The translations under genes and the position numbers were made by a program. 64,000 nucleotides of DNA from Phlebotomus papatasi (Eukaryota > Arthropoda > Insecta > Diptera > Psychodidae): assembly GCF_024763615.1 (NCBI RefSeq), contig NC_077222.1, positions 89,342,001 through 89,406,000 of the forward strand, given 5' to 3'. The notes under the pieces are model-generated. The model had not been told where the DNA came from and did not search any database. It saw only the letters and a list, made by a program, of their open reading frames with translations. How positions within the stretch are numbered: position 1 is the stretch's first letter; each line of letters begins with the position of its first letter. Of this stretch, positions 1-13,130 are shown one piece after another.

Positions 1-110
1 TGAGCTGATCAGCGCCGATCAGTTGTTATGATCGGCTAATCGACAGTCATGATGAACCGCGTGAGTGACAGATCAGTTTATTGACGTGATAGATCAGTTT
101 AAAACTATTC
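1..110. repeat. Minisatellite, ~30-bp unit (left block)
   Basis: Degenerate copies of a unit built on GATCAGTCTCCATGATCGGC and TGATCGCGCC. The same repeat resumes at about 870, so an insertion of elements (351-872) appears to have split one array. No coding content is seen. Confidence 0.7.
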
Positions 111-204
111 CATGGGGATCTTCTTATGAAATCAACAAGAGCATCATCTTTGGCTACGAGATCTCTGGTTCTAGCCTCGTAAGAGAAAGTTAGTTATACT
201 TTCG

Positions 205-315
205 CAAGCTCGAAAGCCAAAATCCCGAAAGCCAAAATCCCGAACGCCATAATACCCTCCATATAATTCCATTCCTTTCACGATTTTGAACATTCGGGAT
301 TTTGGCTGCCACTGG
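205..315. repeat. Short AAAATCCCGAA minisatellite with inverted partner
   Basis: Three near-perfect 14-bp copies of GCCAAAATCCCGAA lie at 216-250, and an inverted copy (CATTCGGGATTTTGGC) lies at about 291-307. The same unit builds the large inverted arrays at 48.05-48.98 and 49.88-50.23 kb, so this is a dispersed repeat family, not a gene. Confidence 0.6.
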
Positions 316-350
316 CCTAAAGATACATAATGTTCTTGATTAAGGCTATA

Positions 351-590
351 GTGGAAAATACTCTCCTTTCGAGCGTTCATACCTTGGAATAACATGAATT
401 TTCTTTTATTTTTCGTAATAGACTTACACTTTTCTATTAAATATTAGTTAGCTTATCATCTATTATTGATAACTACGCGATAATTATGTGTAATTCTCTT
501 AGGAAAAATAAAAGAAATTCACATTATTTTTGTATTTTGTATTGTATTTATTTTTCATCTTGAGACCTTCGAAAGGAGAGCACTTTCCCC
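351..590. mobile_element. MITE, GAACGTTCATACCTTCGAA family, copy 1
   Basis: The left end reads ACTCTCCTTTCGAGCGTTCA and the right end is its inverted partner, ending GAGAGCACTTTCCCC. A better preserved copy with clean TA flanks lies at 60969-61183. No open reading frame is supported. The right TA has mutated to TG. Confidence 0.7.
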
Positions 591-667
591 TGCTGAATAT
601 GTCGACGTAAAAATGGGTACTTTGTAATACAAATAATGAGTGTCCATGATTGGCTGGTAGCGCCTAT

Positions 668-872
668 GAGGCTATTTACACCGCCGCATTAGATTGGGAT
701 TGAACTGTTCCAAAATCGGATTAGGAATAATTAAGTCTTAATCTAAGGTTGCAATCTAAACGATTTCATTGAGGTCATTTAGATTGTCGTATTCGATTTT
801 GACTAAATTGTCCCAATAACCGATTTTGGGACAATTCAATCTCAATCCAATGCGGTGGTGTAAATGGCCTCC
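668..872. mobile_element. Fold-back MITE, GGCCATTTACACCRCCGC ends
   Basis: Left sequence GGCTATTTACACCGCCGC is mirrored by GCGGTGGTGTAAATGGCC on the right. The palindrome continues inward through CCAAAATCGG / CCGATTTTGG. Boundaries are approximate because the inverted symmetry continues a few bases outward and I cannot see an unambiguous target duplication. Confidence 0.6.
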
Positions 873-1390
873 ATGAGTCTCTATGATCGGATAATACCGC
901 ATATTAGTCTCCATAATCGGCTGTTCGTGCTGATGAGTCTTCATAAACGACGGATCGTGCAGATCAGTCTCCACAATCGTCTTATTGCGTTAATGAATAC
1001 CCATGATCGGCTGATTGCGATCAGTCAACATGATCAGCTGATTGTACAGATCAGTCTCCATATTCTAATCAGCTCATCGCGCCGCCGGTTAGCCTCCATG
1101 ATCGACTGATCACGCCGATCAGTCTCCATAATCGACTACTCGTACAAATCAATCTCCATGATCGTGCATCTCATTCTCCATAATCGGCTCATCGCGCCGA
1201 TAACTCTACATGATTAGTTGGTCACGCCGATTAGTCTCCATAATGGGCTAATCATACAGATAAATCTTGATGACCATACAGATCAGTCTCCATGATCAGC
1301 TGATCGCACAGATAAGTCCCTATGATCACCTGATCACGCTGATTATTAGCTAATTACGCCAATCAGCCTCCAGGATCGACTGATCGTCTG
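870..1390. repeat. Minisatellite, 30-bp unit (right block)
   Basis: Tandem degenerate 30-bp units. Phasing is clear at 1281, 1311 and 1341, each starting GATMAGTC or similar. Every unit carries CATGATCRRCTGATC, itself a near-palindrome, so single strands could fold locally. Short reading frames through it are repeat translations and were not annotated. Confidence 0.8.
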
Positions 1391-4261
1391 CTGTAATGAA
1401 CCATGAGTGGTCTGTTTACTCTCTAGCACTAGCAATCCTTTTCCTATTCATTTCCATTCTGCAAATCTCCTGCTGCCTTTCTGTATCGCTCCTGTTTTCC
1501 GGGCCCTCTGTCAGGATTCAATAACTCTTGGCCCCTATAGAGATAATTTGAATCAGCTCCTCCTCATGCTCTCATAATCTATTACTAATTCTTCTAATTA
1601 ATCTCCTACACCAATTTGCGTTCTGTTACAACTAAACTAAATTTCCAAGCTCAAAATAGTTCTCTAAATGATCTATATCCTCATATTCTTCTCTGAATGC
1701 CTAAGTTTCAAACATTCCTAAGAACACGAAAGGACACCCATTCCATTTCAATACACTTCGCAATTTGCACTGAGAGCCTCATTGAGTAACGTTTCACGGA
1801 TGGGAGGGAGTGAAAAGTGGAGAAAATATATCAACTTCCGTCTTTTACCATCGAACCACGCGGAAGTTGTATGGCTAAGTGACGTGAGACACGCATCGTC
1901 CAAAAGTGACGTGAATCGAATGCTTATGGCAAGAAGGCCTCCCTCAAATAATTCATGGGAGTGACATTCAACGCAAACACATACGCCAAGTATTATGGCT
2001 TTTCCCTATATATTAAAACTAGGGTATTCTAGGTCACACTTATTGATTTGGGTGGGAAGGACGCGATTCTTTTTTTCAGGAGGCCAGATTTCTCAGACCC
2101 CCTCATCTTGGGAGGAAACACCTCCATGGAAGAACGCTTTTGCTCTAATTAAAATACGCACAGCACAAAAGTTTATTCTGCTAGAATGGGAAGAACTGGT
2201 ATTTGATGTTGGGTAGAAATAAGTACTGTAGGGATGGTGATAAACGTTTTAATTTAAAAATTCCACCAAGAGAGAAAGTGTCTTGAACCGCAATTGTCGT
2301 ACCAACGCAAAACCTCTCCTCCACCTGCTAAATTTTCCTTCCTCTTGTCTTAAATATTCTCCCCCATCCAGGCTGTCATGTGTATTTAGAAGAATGGCAT
2401 GGATAGAATAGGGGATGAAAAAAATAAGTTTTTTAATCAGCAGCTCGCTTTCCGGTCCCCGTAATGAATACCTTTTCATTTACAACTTCCAACACAGAAA
2501 GGCTCAAATGTACGGGAAATTTTCATTTCTGATGGAATTCCTCCTTTTGAAGTATGTCCCCAGAGTATTTGTTCAACACCAATGGGATTCTTCATGACTT
2601 CATCTCTCCCACTCATTTTCAAACCACTCACAGTCCTCAATCTGTGGCTTCTTTTTCCAGGGGTCTATTGGGACATTCTTAGGAAGTGAGTTGAAGTGTC
2701 AATAGTTTTTTTTTTCCAGAAAACAATAAAGTTTAGTTTCAATTGTTAAAATGTTTAAAAAGTGATACTTAAAAAAAGGTTCCGAAAATACTAAAGCAAG
2801 TTTACAGGCTAATAAAATGCAATAATACTTAACATATAGTCAAGTGTGCTAATCCGGGAGCTTCGCTATCTGGATCGTTTATGACTAAAGTATTTTAAAT
2901 CCGAAGGTTTAATTAAAAGTGAATGAACGAAAAGGCGATCCAGTTAGCGCATGCTGACTTATTTCAGTATAATCTTTATTTTATAAATTTTCTTTAATAT
3001 TTTTGATAATTTTCTTTATATTGTATTTCTGAATGAAACATTGAATAATTCTATGAATTTAGAAGAAGTGAAAAAGAATTTCATCAGTCTAAAAAAAAAG
3101 CGTTTAAGTAGCACTCTTCGGAAAACGATCCAGTTACCCCACCTTACTATAATTAACCAACCCAAAGAAGTGTGTCTCATACAGAGAATTTTGTGTTAAA
3201 TGTTTCAGAAATATTTCGTTAAAATGTTTAATTTAAAGTATAAGAACTCAACATTCGTGTAACAGCCCAAAAACATATTCTGCTTTCTTCAAATAATCTA
3301 TCTATCTATCAACCTTAACTCTGTTCAACTTGTGTAACAAATGCCTTAGTGACTTTTTTTTAAATAGATACTGAGCCTCAAAGCATCAACTGAGGGATCA
3401 GGAAGATGAACGTGTAATATCAAATGACAAATTTTCCTTTTGATTGAGAGATATCTTAAGAACATCATTCCTATTTCCCAGTGGACATCAAATCGAGCTT
3501 AATAGAAGTGATTTGAAGCTTCTTGGGAGAACTAATGAATTGGATCGTGCAGAATGGGGCTTCTGAAAGGGTGATTATAATGTTTCAAATGAAAAATTAT
3601 GTTTTAATTATGAGTTGGAAAATTGCAATTTTCAATCCATCATTTAAATGGGTCTTCTGATGGACGAGAAGAAGGGATTTGGAGTGGGTTGTGTAAAATT
3701 TTAAGGGCTTTTGTGTTACTATCAATCTCGTCCAAGAAGCTGAAGCGACTTAGAGTCTAGACTCTCAGGCACCCCATTCAATGGCACTGGCCTATTCTTA
3801 GCCATGGGTGAGTTCCAAAGGAAAAGGGCTCTTCTGAAGAGGGTGTGGGATTGTATTTAAAATTGGCTCCTACAGCCCTCTTTTAATGTAAACATTTTCC
3901 ACTCAAATGATAATGGTGCAAACACACTGGCAAAACACAATATTGTGATTAATAGCCACTCAGCCAGTGTCCCCATATGCATATTCTTTCTCTCACACCA
4001 TCCAGCCATCTCGTATTACCATTTTGCATACCAACCGAATTTATAGAGCGGAAAACTATTTACACATCATTTATTTCACCTTCTGGCCTCGCCTTCAATG
4101 CACCCCAAAAATTTGTGTACCACTTTAATGGATCAAGCTCCAAAAACAAGGAAGATTCTGATAATTTGAAAAATTAGGCAGCTTAAATAAATTATCTCTT
4201 CTAACAGCAAATATCGTAACTTCCCATACTTAAATTTTCAAGACTAGGAATTCTTTGGATA
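1391..4261. other. Non-coding stretch, no gene seen
   Basis: No frame on either strand shows a recognisable domain or consistent splice structure. A short TCTA microsatellite lies at about 3297-3312. The part at 1400-2700 is less AT-rich and looks single-copy within this window. Confidence 0.5.
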
Positions 4262-4645
4262 AGGGAAGAGCACCAGCGATCGTCAGGTTATTACCATATT
4301 GTTGCACCAATTGAAATTATTTTTTAAACATTATTATTCACTTTTTGCAATTTAAATCTCACAAGAATGCAGTGCATTACTTTAGATTTAATTTATGAAA
4401 CCGATTTTTCATGAGATACTTGATTAAATTCATGGCGATCCGAGGTACAGAGTACATAGTTGTAGTTACATCTATTTTTTAAATTTATTGTAGATATTTA
4501 AGATTCGAATGCACAAATATAGTTAAATGGTGCACTACTATACCGATTAGTATACACAAAACAACCAAACAGTATTTTGAGGCTTATATTTTCAACGAAA
4601 TATCGACCATGCCTCTTAACATTCCGATCCGGGGTGCTCTTCCCT
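4262..4645. mobile_element. MITE, AGGGAAGAGCACCAGCGATC family, copy 1
   Basis: TA-flanked (4260-4261 and 4646-4647). The left end reads AGGGAAGAGCACCAGCGATC and the right end is the inverted form, ending GGGTGCTCTTCCCT. Two more copies lie at 36672-37074 and from 63721 to the window edge. 384 bp, no coding capacity; Tc1/mariner-like by its TA duplication. Confidence 0.85.
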
Positions 4646-4647
4646 TA

Positions 4648-5705
4648 TATTCTCTTTTTTTTTAGACACTAAGCTGTTAATCATTTAGTTGCAGTCTTTC
4701 AGAAATAACGGGTATGTTTTACTTTAAGATTTCAAATTAACCGTTAAAGTAGCAGGGGGAAATACAGAAGTTTTTAAAAAGGTCTATACCGTGTTTCATG
4801 ACTCAAAATTATCCACAAAGACCGAGAACACAATTAAACGGTAATCATGTTTAAAAATTACTTAAGGGGTTACATGGGTCTCTCAAGTCAAAAAATAGGC
4901 CTTTTTTCTGATAATAATTTATTGTGTCGGAAATATTTTAGAAATCCTGACTTTTGAGATATGAAAGAGTAAATTTAGAACAAAATTTTAAAAAACAAAA
5001 AATATTGAAAAATTTTGAAAATTCGACCGTTGGAAGTTGATTTTCGGAACCATTCCTCAAAAAATAGACCTTGCGATAGGCAGGATTTCTCCCAGTAGGT
5101 CCAGCTGAAATCAAAAAAACCAAATGTACTCTGTTAGAGGATTAGTTGGACCCCTGGATGAACGAAGGATTTTTGAAAAAAAAACCAAATTTGAATATTT
5201 GTCAAAAGTTTTTGTAAAAAAGTATCAATTTTACCGTTTTTACCATATTTTTCAACACATTTTGTATTGTAAAAATGGTTCAGATTAAAGAAAGTTCAAA
5301 TCCTTCGTTCAAAACACTAATACTTTTTAAAACAAGTCTGCAAAATTTTAGAAAGATCGGTTCAGTAGACTATGACTTAACCCTCTAAACGACTAAACAT
5401 TTAGGTCCGAAAAATTTTTAAAAAAATTATTTGATATTTTGATTTAATTTAAAAACTTCAATTAATTATCATTTTTTTAATTTAAATTTATAAGTAATTC
5501 AATTCTTTAAATCATTAAATTTTGTTTTAATCTAAGGCCTTTCCAATTTTAAATAATTTAAAAGCCATGTATTTTTTTATTATTTCTGAGAAAAGAACAT
5601 TTTTAGTAAGTAACATTTGTAAGTAAAAACTTCAAATTGATATAACCAAGTTTGGTACCGTAGATGCAGGTGCCTAGTACTCAAGGAGTGACTTAAGGAT
5701 TATCT
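4648..5705. other. Non-coding stretch, no gene seen
   Basis: AT-rich sequence with no supported feature. Frames are short and interrupted. Confidence 0.4.
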
Positions 5706-5709
5706 TTAA

Positions 5710-5864
5710 CCCTTTATTTAAGGATTTCTTTTAGGACAATTGGATTGGAACACCGGTGTCCAAAAACAAAATTTCTAAGGTCTTCTGAAGTTATGTTTTC
5801 CCTAAAAAGTCGGAAAAGTGATTTTTTCTGACCCCTAATTTTTGTCCCTCTGGTCCTTAACGGG
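5710..5864. mobile_element. piggyBac-like MITE fragment (TTAA ends), internally deleted
   Basis: Flanked by TTAA at 5706-5709 and 5865-5868. The ends are CCCTTTATTTAAGG and CCTTAACGGG (inverted). It contains the GGAACACCGGTGTCC palindrome, also seen in the 0.5-kb copies at 22586-23092 and 62453-62964. It is shorter (155 bp) than those copies. Confidence 0.6.
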
Positions 5865-6280
5865 TTAATCCTTGAACTCCTGTTAAGCTTGCACTGATTC
5901 CAATCTGTTATGAACCGGTTATAAGCCGGTAACTAATTTTTATCCGAAACTCAATTATATTACTCTTAAGTTATTTTGGGCGACGCTTTGAATGTTGTAT
6001 AAATCGGTTCCAATCGGTCTTGAAACGGTAAGCTTAAGAAGAAAATGTTCAGTAGTGAGTAAAACTCTGTAAAATCCTTGAAATCGTGAATACAAGGGGA
6101 AATCGCACTACTTTTGAACGACTAAAGCTTCCACCGACTCAATTTTTTTCTATGTTCTTGATGGATTTGGACCCATGGCTTTTTTTCTGGAAATTTCAGA
6201 CCTTCGACTAGCTATTAAAATATAATGTTATAATGGGTGAAATTAATTAAAAACATATTGAAAAAAATGAGATGTTCGAA

Positions 6281-6493
6281 ACTTGAGTCACTCTTTGAGC
6301 TATGGGGCTAAATTGTTATATGACTTTTTCGCCTATTTCTAAATGAAGCTGGTTCTTACAATTATTTTATTTAGATACAAAATTATTTTGTCTATCCAAA
6401 TCACATCATATTAAAGCCCAGTTTCCTTTAGAAATATGCGAAAAAATGGTATAACAATGTAGCCTCATAGCTCAAAGTAACCCCACTTTCCCC
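6281..6493. mobile_element. Fold-back MITE, left end truncated
   Basis: The inner arms TTTGAGCTATGGGGCTAAAT and its inverted partner near 6455-6480 form a long palindrome. The right end reads CCCCACTTTCCCCTA, the GGGGAAAGTGGGG terminus seen in several TA-flanked elements here. The matching left terminus has been lost. Confidence 0.55.
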
Positions 6494-6495
6494 TA

Positions 6496-8428
6496 TCAAT
6501 AACGGATTTTGGTCCAACAAAATGGCTGCAAAATATGACGTAGGTCATATCACAGAAATCAGACTGCGTAGCTAGGCTTAATCCAGCGATGAAATTATTA
6601 AATCTATGGATTCCAATCAAAATTTATTACTATTTATTATTGTATTTGGGTGAGAAAATCGCAATCGGTGAGGTCTAAACTATTGGCTAGCCTTTCAAAC
6701 TAATCGAAATCCTATGCTAAATCAGCTTCAGGGCATGATAACTAAGCCAGGAACTTAAAAAATATAAACATATAAAAGTGGATTATAAAAAAATGAAATA
6801 ACAGTTTAATTAATAAAGGCTCTCAAAAAATAAACAAATCCAATTAATTTAATAAATTAAAGATTAATTCATGTGCGCTTTTTTGTAGAAATCTATCTTC
6901 AAACCGCAAAAGATAAGCATAATACAAGTCTTTTGAGATTAATTCTAACGAATTATAATTGAATCCTGCGTTACTAACGATGATAAAATATTAAAAAAGA
7001 GAATCTAAAGATGTATGGAATTCAATAAGAGCTTTAATGTAAATTTTAGGAATCCCTTCCGAAAATGTCTAATCCTTCCTAATTTTCCTGTGAGTGTGAA
7101 GTCGTCCCCGATTAGAAAATTCCTCCTTCTGCATTTGAGAGTGCCTTGTCTTTGTCTTTAAGAAAATCCACCCCTGAAGAAAAGGATAAGGTTTCCAACC
7201 CTATAAAATATGCAAGGGTAGCATTTTTGGGAGCATACACTCTGTCCTCTCATCCAAAAAGGTATTAAATACTCAGCAATTGAGCTTCCAATTAGCAATT
7301 CTTGAAAATCCTTTAACATTCATACAAGAGAGCAAATATAGAAATGAATAAGAGAAAATGAGAAACAGAAATCTCGGTAATTCTCAAGTTAGAAATGAAA
7401 TGGCCTGAAGCTCTGAAAGCGACAGCTTTTGAATATATCTCAAGTTTATAAAGTTGCAAGTAACCTCACAAATAATGAATTAAGGAATAATATTGATCTA
7501 ATTATTGCAAAGCTCTAAGAGAGAAACATACTGAAGCATATTGTTTAACCAAATGCAATTCATCATTGGATTATTTGATTATCAATATTAACTCATATGG
7601 TTTGTGGAAACAATTTGTGAAATTACTTATGCTATTTCAATAAATCAACACTCACATTTTTCCGGAGGCACTGTGAGAGCTTTTTCCATGCAAATGACTC
7701 TTCATGCATTCGTGATCGGAAAATGCTGCCGGTTTTTTTTTATAGCATGGGAGAAAATTCACTAAAATATTTAAGTGTATTGAATTGTAAATTTACCGAA
7801 TAGCGTTACATTATGCAAAATCCATTAGCAATTACAATAAATTCCGAGAAAAATGGGCAAAAATAGATTAATCGAAAAATCAATATGAATTTTTATGGGA
7901 AAAGTGCTTTTCACGCGAATGAAAATTCCGTTGAGCATCATATACGCATTTTTGGGCGGTTTAAGGGGGTTTGAGAGAGGAATTTACCGCCACCCCAAAA
8001 GCTCAAGAAGGAGTGAAAGGAACCCATGAAAGGAGAAAAAAAACCACTTCAGCGACATTCAATATTCAAGGATATTTCCGTTGAATTTCCTGGAGAGTGA
8101 AAACGGCAAAAGTTATCCCATTTCGGATACAAATGAAATTTATACCAAGTTGTGAGGGAAATTCCGTTGAGGGTGGAATAATATTAAAATTGGTAGTTGA
8201 AACAAACGCACATTCAAACTGATCAAATATGAAAGTTGCGCAGATGTTAACTACTGTGGCTGTGTCTTGGATGAAAGTTCATCGATTCTTCGATGAAGAA
8301 AGCTCGTCACAGTTTCCAGAGTTCTCACCAAAAGCTACCATTACAGTACGGGATTAAACTATTACAGTCACCAAATATTTATTCATTATAATTTTATTCT
8401 AAATTAAACCGTGAGGAAAACAAATTTA
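6496..8428. other. Non-coding stretch, no gene seen
   Basis: Mostly single-copy AT-rich sequence within this window. No frame with a recognisable domain; no repeat structure beyond simple A/T runs. Confidence 0.4.
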
Positions 8429-9447
8429 GGGGGAGGTGGGGCACCTTTGAAATAGGTTTTTTCCTTCAATTTTTAAACGGTACTGAGCCTTACCATGACG
8501 CAAGTTATGTCATGATAAGGCTCATTTACATTTAAAAAGAGATGGTAACCCAAGCAGCAATTTTTTCTTAAAATAGTCTTGTAGAATTCCCTAAGTAATG
8601 CATTATAGAACCAAAAACCTAATTATTTACTTATAACGCTCTTGCTTCCATCACTGAGGCTACTATAAGTAAAGTGGCGCACTCTTAAGGATTTTAAGAG
8701 CTGCTATAGGAATTTCCACAGAAAATTTTTACTTTAAGTCTTTTAAAAGTGCACTAAAAGACTTGTTTAATACTTGGTTCTATAAGGCAGCTATTTTGCT
8801 TCTTGGGAAAGCGTCTCAGTTTTGCAGAATGCTTGAACTCACGAGATAGAGCTCTCCGTGAATTAGTTTTTCACACGATCTTTTGGTGCGTAGTGGTCTA
8901 CTAGAGATCAAGTTGATTCATAAACCACAAAAGCATTTGAAATTTAAAAAAAAAAATGGTACTTTACCGATGAAGACCGATGCAGTCTGGTTCGAAATTA
9001 CATTACCTTTCCAAAAAATCCAAATTAAATCAAATTGGTTGAAAAATGAGCCTTCCAAAGTAGTTGAGATTTGTCCTTCAATAAATCAAAATGTCGAATT
9101 TTCCGGTCATAGGTATGTTTGGACGAAGTGTTCGCCCGAAAAATCTTTAAAACATATCCGAAAATCATTGAAAAGGCTTGGGCCAATTTTGTGTAAAACC
9201 GAAAAAACATGTTTTTGGAGGGGATAGAGGGGGAAGGAGAAAGAAAAAATGTATAAAGATATCATTTTTTTTATTGGGGGTCATCCAAGACTGGAAGTCG
9301 ATATCTCTCACCGTTTAAGCTCCAGAATGGTGACAAGTTGAATAAAAAACAGGATTATAACTACTCTCTCTTTGAGTTCGAGCAATAAAATAGAATAAAA
9401 AAGCCCTATTTCAAAGGTACGCCAATTCAAAAGCGCCCCACTTCCCC
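8429..9447. mobile_element. MITE, GTGGGGCACCTTTGAA family, copy 1, with nested insertion
   Basis: TA at 8427-8428 and 9448-9449. The left end is GGGGGAGGTGGGGCACCTTT and the right end its inverted partner, ending GCGCCCCACTTCCCC. Family members at 36334-36530 (197 bp) and 44835-45168 (334 bp) are far shorter. The excess here is explained by a second element nested at about 8815-9393. Confidence 0.8.
8815..9393 (+). mobile_element. Non-autonomous element 'family X' (GCTCGAACTCACGAGATAG end), copy 1
   Basis: Starts near TTTTGCAGAATGCTTGAACT and ends at TTTGAGTTCGAGCAATAAAA. The ends form a short inverted repeat, TGCTYGAACTCA. Internal landmarks (ACATGTTTTTGGAGGGGATA, then GTCGATATCTCTCACCGTTT) recur in the same order at 40628-41548 and, reversed, at 23385-24205. 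The 114-aa frame at 8883-9227 is not conserved in the other copies, so I do not call it a gene. Confidence 0.6.
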
Positions 9448-9449
9448 TA

Positions 9450-11640
9450 TTTCATTTTTTGCACCAAGAAAAGCTTCCCGGAGGAAAGTTAAACCATTAA
9501 GACCCGAATTATTAACACATTTGTACCAACTAAGAAGAAGAATTTTCATCCCTCTAAATCACCTTACCAAGTAATTTTTCACTAAATATATCCCAATCTT
9601 TCCAACATCAAACTTTTATCCCACTCGTTTCAACTTTTTTTTTAAATTTAAATTTCAATTTATATAGAAGAAATAGAACAATATGACCTCTATACAAAAG
9701 TTAGCCCTAAACATTATGATTGTGATGTTTCAATCCAGAGATTCCACAGAGATCCTGTAAGGACCATATGGACCATGCCTCTCTACTTGTAACAATAGCG
9801 TAACATAATATAAATATTGCAGATAATGCAATACGTGTGAATCGATAAGACTCTCTGACGTCTTTCTCCTGGGGAGGTGTTGAGATGGGATCCGTATATA
9901 CGGTCTTTAGACCTGAGGCTTAGCAATAAGGCTTAAATCCTCTAATTCCTTATCAGGCAAGATTTTTGAGGAAATTATTGCTTTGGTGGGTTGAATATTA
10001 AGGGCAAATTAGCCATTAGATTTTGAAAAATTAGGAAACTTCTTTGTTATTAAGATTTTTGAGACCTTTGGGAACTGGACTAAGCCTCCAGCCAGAAGCC
10101 GGTATTAGACTCAAGATATTCCTCTCTTCTTCTTCGCATTGCCAAGAACTTACGCTGCGCTTCGCGAATCTCAGTAGTGGACGGACTTCCAGAATGATGG
10201 GAATGTAACCCTCGGTCACTTCACAAGGGACTCCTAACTTTCACTGTAATTTAAAATAGAGAATTATTTTGTTCTGCGTCCCAAAACCCGCAGATATCAT
10301 GGTAAATGACATTGCGGACAGGCTATTGAAACTCGGTAGGGAAAGTACTTTCAAAGGACCTGAACCTGTGATAGGAGTTCGCAAGGAAACAAGAACGTTT
10401 AATTAAAGAACATTATTCTTAAGGAACACTAGAAGTAATTGGGAAAACATAAATATCTGCAGATCCACAAGGGCTATTATTACAAATTCAATGAACATTT
10501 TTGTGCAATTATTGGACTTTCCTACGAAATCTACAAGAACTATCGTTCGATTGCTTACAGGACATTGGCTGAATGGCCATCTATTTAAAGTTGTATATGA
10601 AACAGTGGAGTACTTTCTTAGAGATTGTACAATGCTATCTTCGCTTAGACGCGTTATATTTGGACAAGATACCATAAACTTTAAGGACTTTCAAGTAACC
10701 CGAATGAGTGACCTATTCAACTTTTGGATTATAGCAGAAATTTTAATATGGATAAGGGAGTAAACACTTAGGCATGCAGAGCTAATCCCTTCCTTAGAAT
10801 TAATCGTCAATCTATAATCTACAATCTAAGCAAGATATGCTTCCAATGAAACTTTCCTCAAGACTCCCCTCATTTGACTCATTATTCCCCACAGTCCTCT
10901 CTTGAGGGAAATAGAAAGAACAGGACAAGAACGGACAACAAGATCAGTTCGATCAGTTGCATGATAGTTCACTTGGACTTCACCTCAGTCCTGCTTTATC
11001 CCTTAAAGGACACGTGGGACACAAATTTCTTAAAAACTAAAATTTCTTTTTTGACTATAGAAAGTTATCTTGTCCTCCAAAAAGTCAGAAAAAATTATTT
11101 TTGTTCTTAGGACACCGGTGTCCTAAACACCCGGACACCAATGTCACACGTTTTCGTCACCACAACATCTTGTATTAAACTTTGAGTAAGAACTAAAGAA
11201 TTGTAGAAATATATAGGGGAAACTGGGATAGTAGTAAACATTGATATTTTGTCTACACTACTTGGAGTTGTGTAGACAATTTCTTCAGTGGACAAGGATC
11301 TCTATAGTATATGAATTGAAATAGGTTTCGCCCTCTTCAAATACGTTCGGGTTACCTAGAATTACCCTGGCTTCCGAGAGTTAATCGTATTCTCGTAGAT
11401 CCAATCAATATACGCTTCATACGTTTGCGTTAGTAATTACAAATAAGTTAGAGTTCTTAGCATTCCTTTTATATTGCAATCCCGAATCATACAGTGAATA
11501 TTGAATTTCATCTCCTCGAGAATGTGAGATACTCTTGGGAGCCGAAGAGTTCCATTGCGAACCGGCAAAATTAAAGGTAAATACTGTCAAGGACCCTAGG
11601 TAAACCCGGAAAATTCTCTAAAATTCGAGAGCTGTTCAGT
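9450..11640. other. Non-coding stretch, no gene seen
   Basis: Two overlapping 90-aa frames on opposite strands (10403-10763) are mirror shadows with no domain I recognise. One TA-GGGGAAA-type terminus without a clear partner is seen at 11217. GGACACCGGTGTCC at about 11110 is a remnant of the piggyBac-like MITE family. Confidence 0.4.
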
Positions 11641-11866
11641 GGGGAGTATTCTGCAACAGTCTGGAAATGTCATATGACAAATTCAAATTTTTTGGGTGGT
11701 AATTTAGGAAAAAGCTAAACAAATATTCGACTCATATCAGTTACTAAGAGCTTTATAGAGCTTACAATGGCCATTAGATGCTCACTAGGCTTTCATGTCA
11801 CCCTACTTCAGAATTTACCATGAAAATTTGTCACATGACATTGTCATGCTGTTACAGAATACCCCT
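11641..11866. mobile_element. MITE with GTATTCTGYAACAG ends
   Basis: Left GGGGAGTATTCTGCAACAGT and right CTGTTACAGAATACCCCT are inverted partners. The pairing continues inward through GTCATATGACAAATT / AATTTGTCACATGAC. About 226 bp, no coding potential; no second copy in this window. Confidence 0.65.
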
Positions 11867-13130
11867 GCTGAGCGTTTCCGATTTTATAACAATAATCTGG
11901 TAAAGAGTAAGATAATGATTTATCACTGTAATCTTTGTATAATGCGTGCTAGTACTATTGTGCTTTTCCTATGACAAATTAAAAGCGGAAATCTTTCTCC
12001 TGGACATATTTTTTTAGGACTTTACTGTTCCCAAGTGCTTCTACATAATTTACCTTTCTTTGCGTAGGTTCCCGTCATAACTGAGTGGTAGTTTTGAAAC
12101 ACGATGAAGATTGAGGAACACAGTCGATACAGGTACCAACATAAAAAAAAGTCGATAAGGCAGGAGCACTTTAGAACAGTAAAGTGCTAATTAAAATTTT
12201 GAAGAGAAAGAAAAATATGGAGAAGTGCTTTGAGTGTAATGACCTAAAGAGACTCAGGCTGATCCTTCGTAATATTCAGCCTGTAAAATTTGACAGCACA
12301 TAATTAGGAAAGAAAATATATGCAAAGTACCTCTAATCAATAATTCTAAGATCTTCAGTGCCTGCCAGTTTGGGATAAACATTTTTACTGTCAAATTTTT
12401 CAAGCTAAAATTCTCGAAGATCAGTAGTGGACTATAAAGTTTTTACAACTGTATTTTTTTCTTTTTGAATATGTCGATCTGAAACAGTAAAGAAATATTG
12501 AAATTCCGGATTAAAAAAATTGAATTGTGAAAACTGCTCTCTCTTGGAATTCGAGCAGTTAAAATGATTCTGAATTACCCCATTTTACCATTCTACCATA
12601 TTAATAAAGACAAATACTTTCTAAATTGCTATATTTAAAAAAAAGTGAAACAATAATAACTTACCTCCCTTACCTTCATTCAAGATACTTAGTTTAGTCT
12701 TCAACGCCTTCGCCTCCCTATGTTTCACTATTTCCGAAGTGTTTTCGATTTCGGTTCTTAGTATTCCCATTTAGGATATTGAAGTAGCTTAATTTCTCAG
12801 CCTAGGTCCGTGAAACTTACATTTTTTTATTGGCAGTTTGTCCTCTTCGCTTCTCTGAACGTAGTCATACCTTCAGCCTTATGCCCTAGATACACTTACG
12901 ACTTAAGCCGAAAAACGACTTAGTGGAAAATGATGGAAATGAAGTCTAACCATTATTTCGAATATAATTACGCTAAGCCGGCTGTCGGCTAATCCACAGG
13001 TCTGTCAAAGACCTTACACTTACACATTCAATTCTAAGAAGTATCTCTCCAATTCTTCAATGATAACCACATTCCTTAAAATTACTTACTCACCATGATA
13101 TTTCAATAACAATCAAAGAAAAGATGCAAC
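11867..13130. other. Intergenic stretch downstream of Skeletor
   Basis: No gene seen. A remnant right end of family X (TCTCTTGGAATTCGAGCAGT) lies at about 12538-12562. The remainder is AT-rich single-copy sequence within the window. Confidence 0.4.

Noticed and set aside
10403..10763. Pair of 90-residue frames on opposite strands
   Set aside because: Fully overlapping mirror frames in AT-rich DNA with no domain, start context or splice support.
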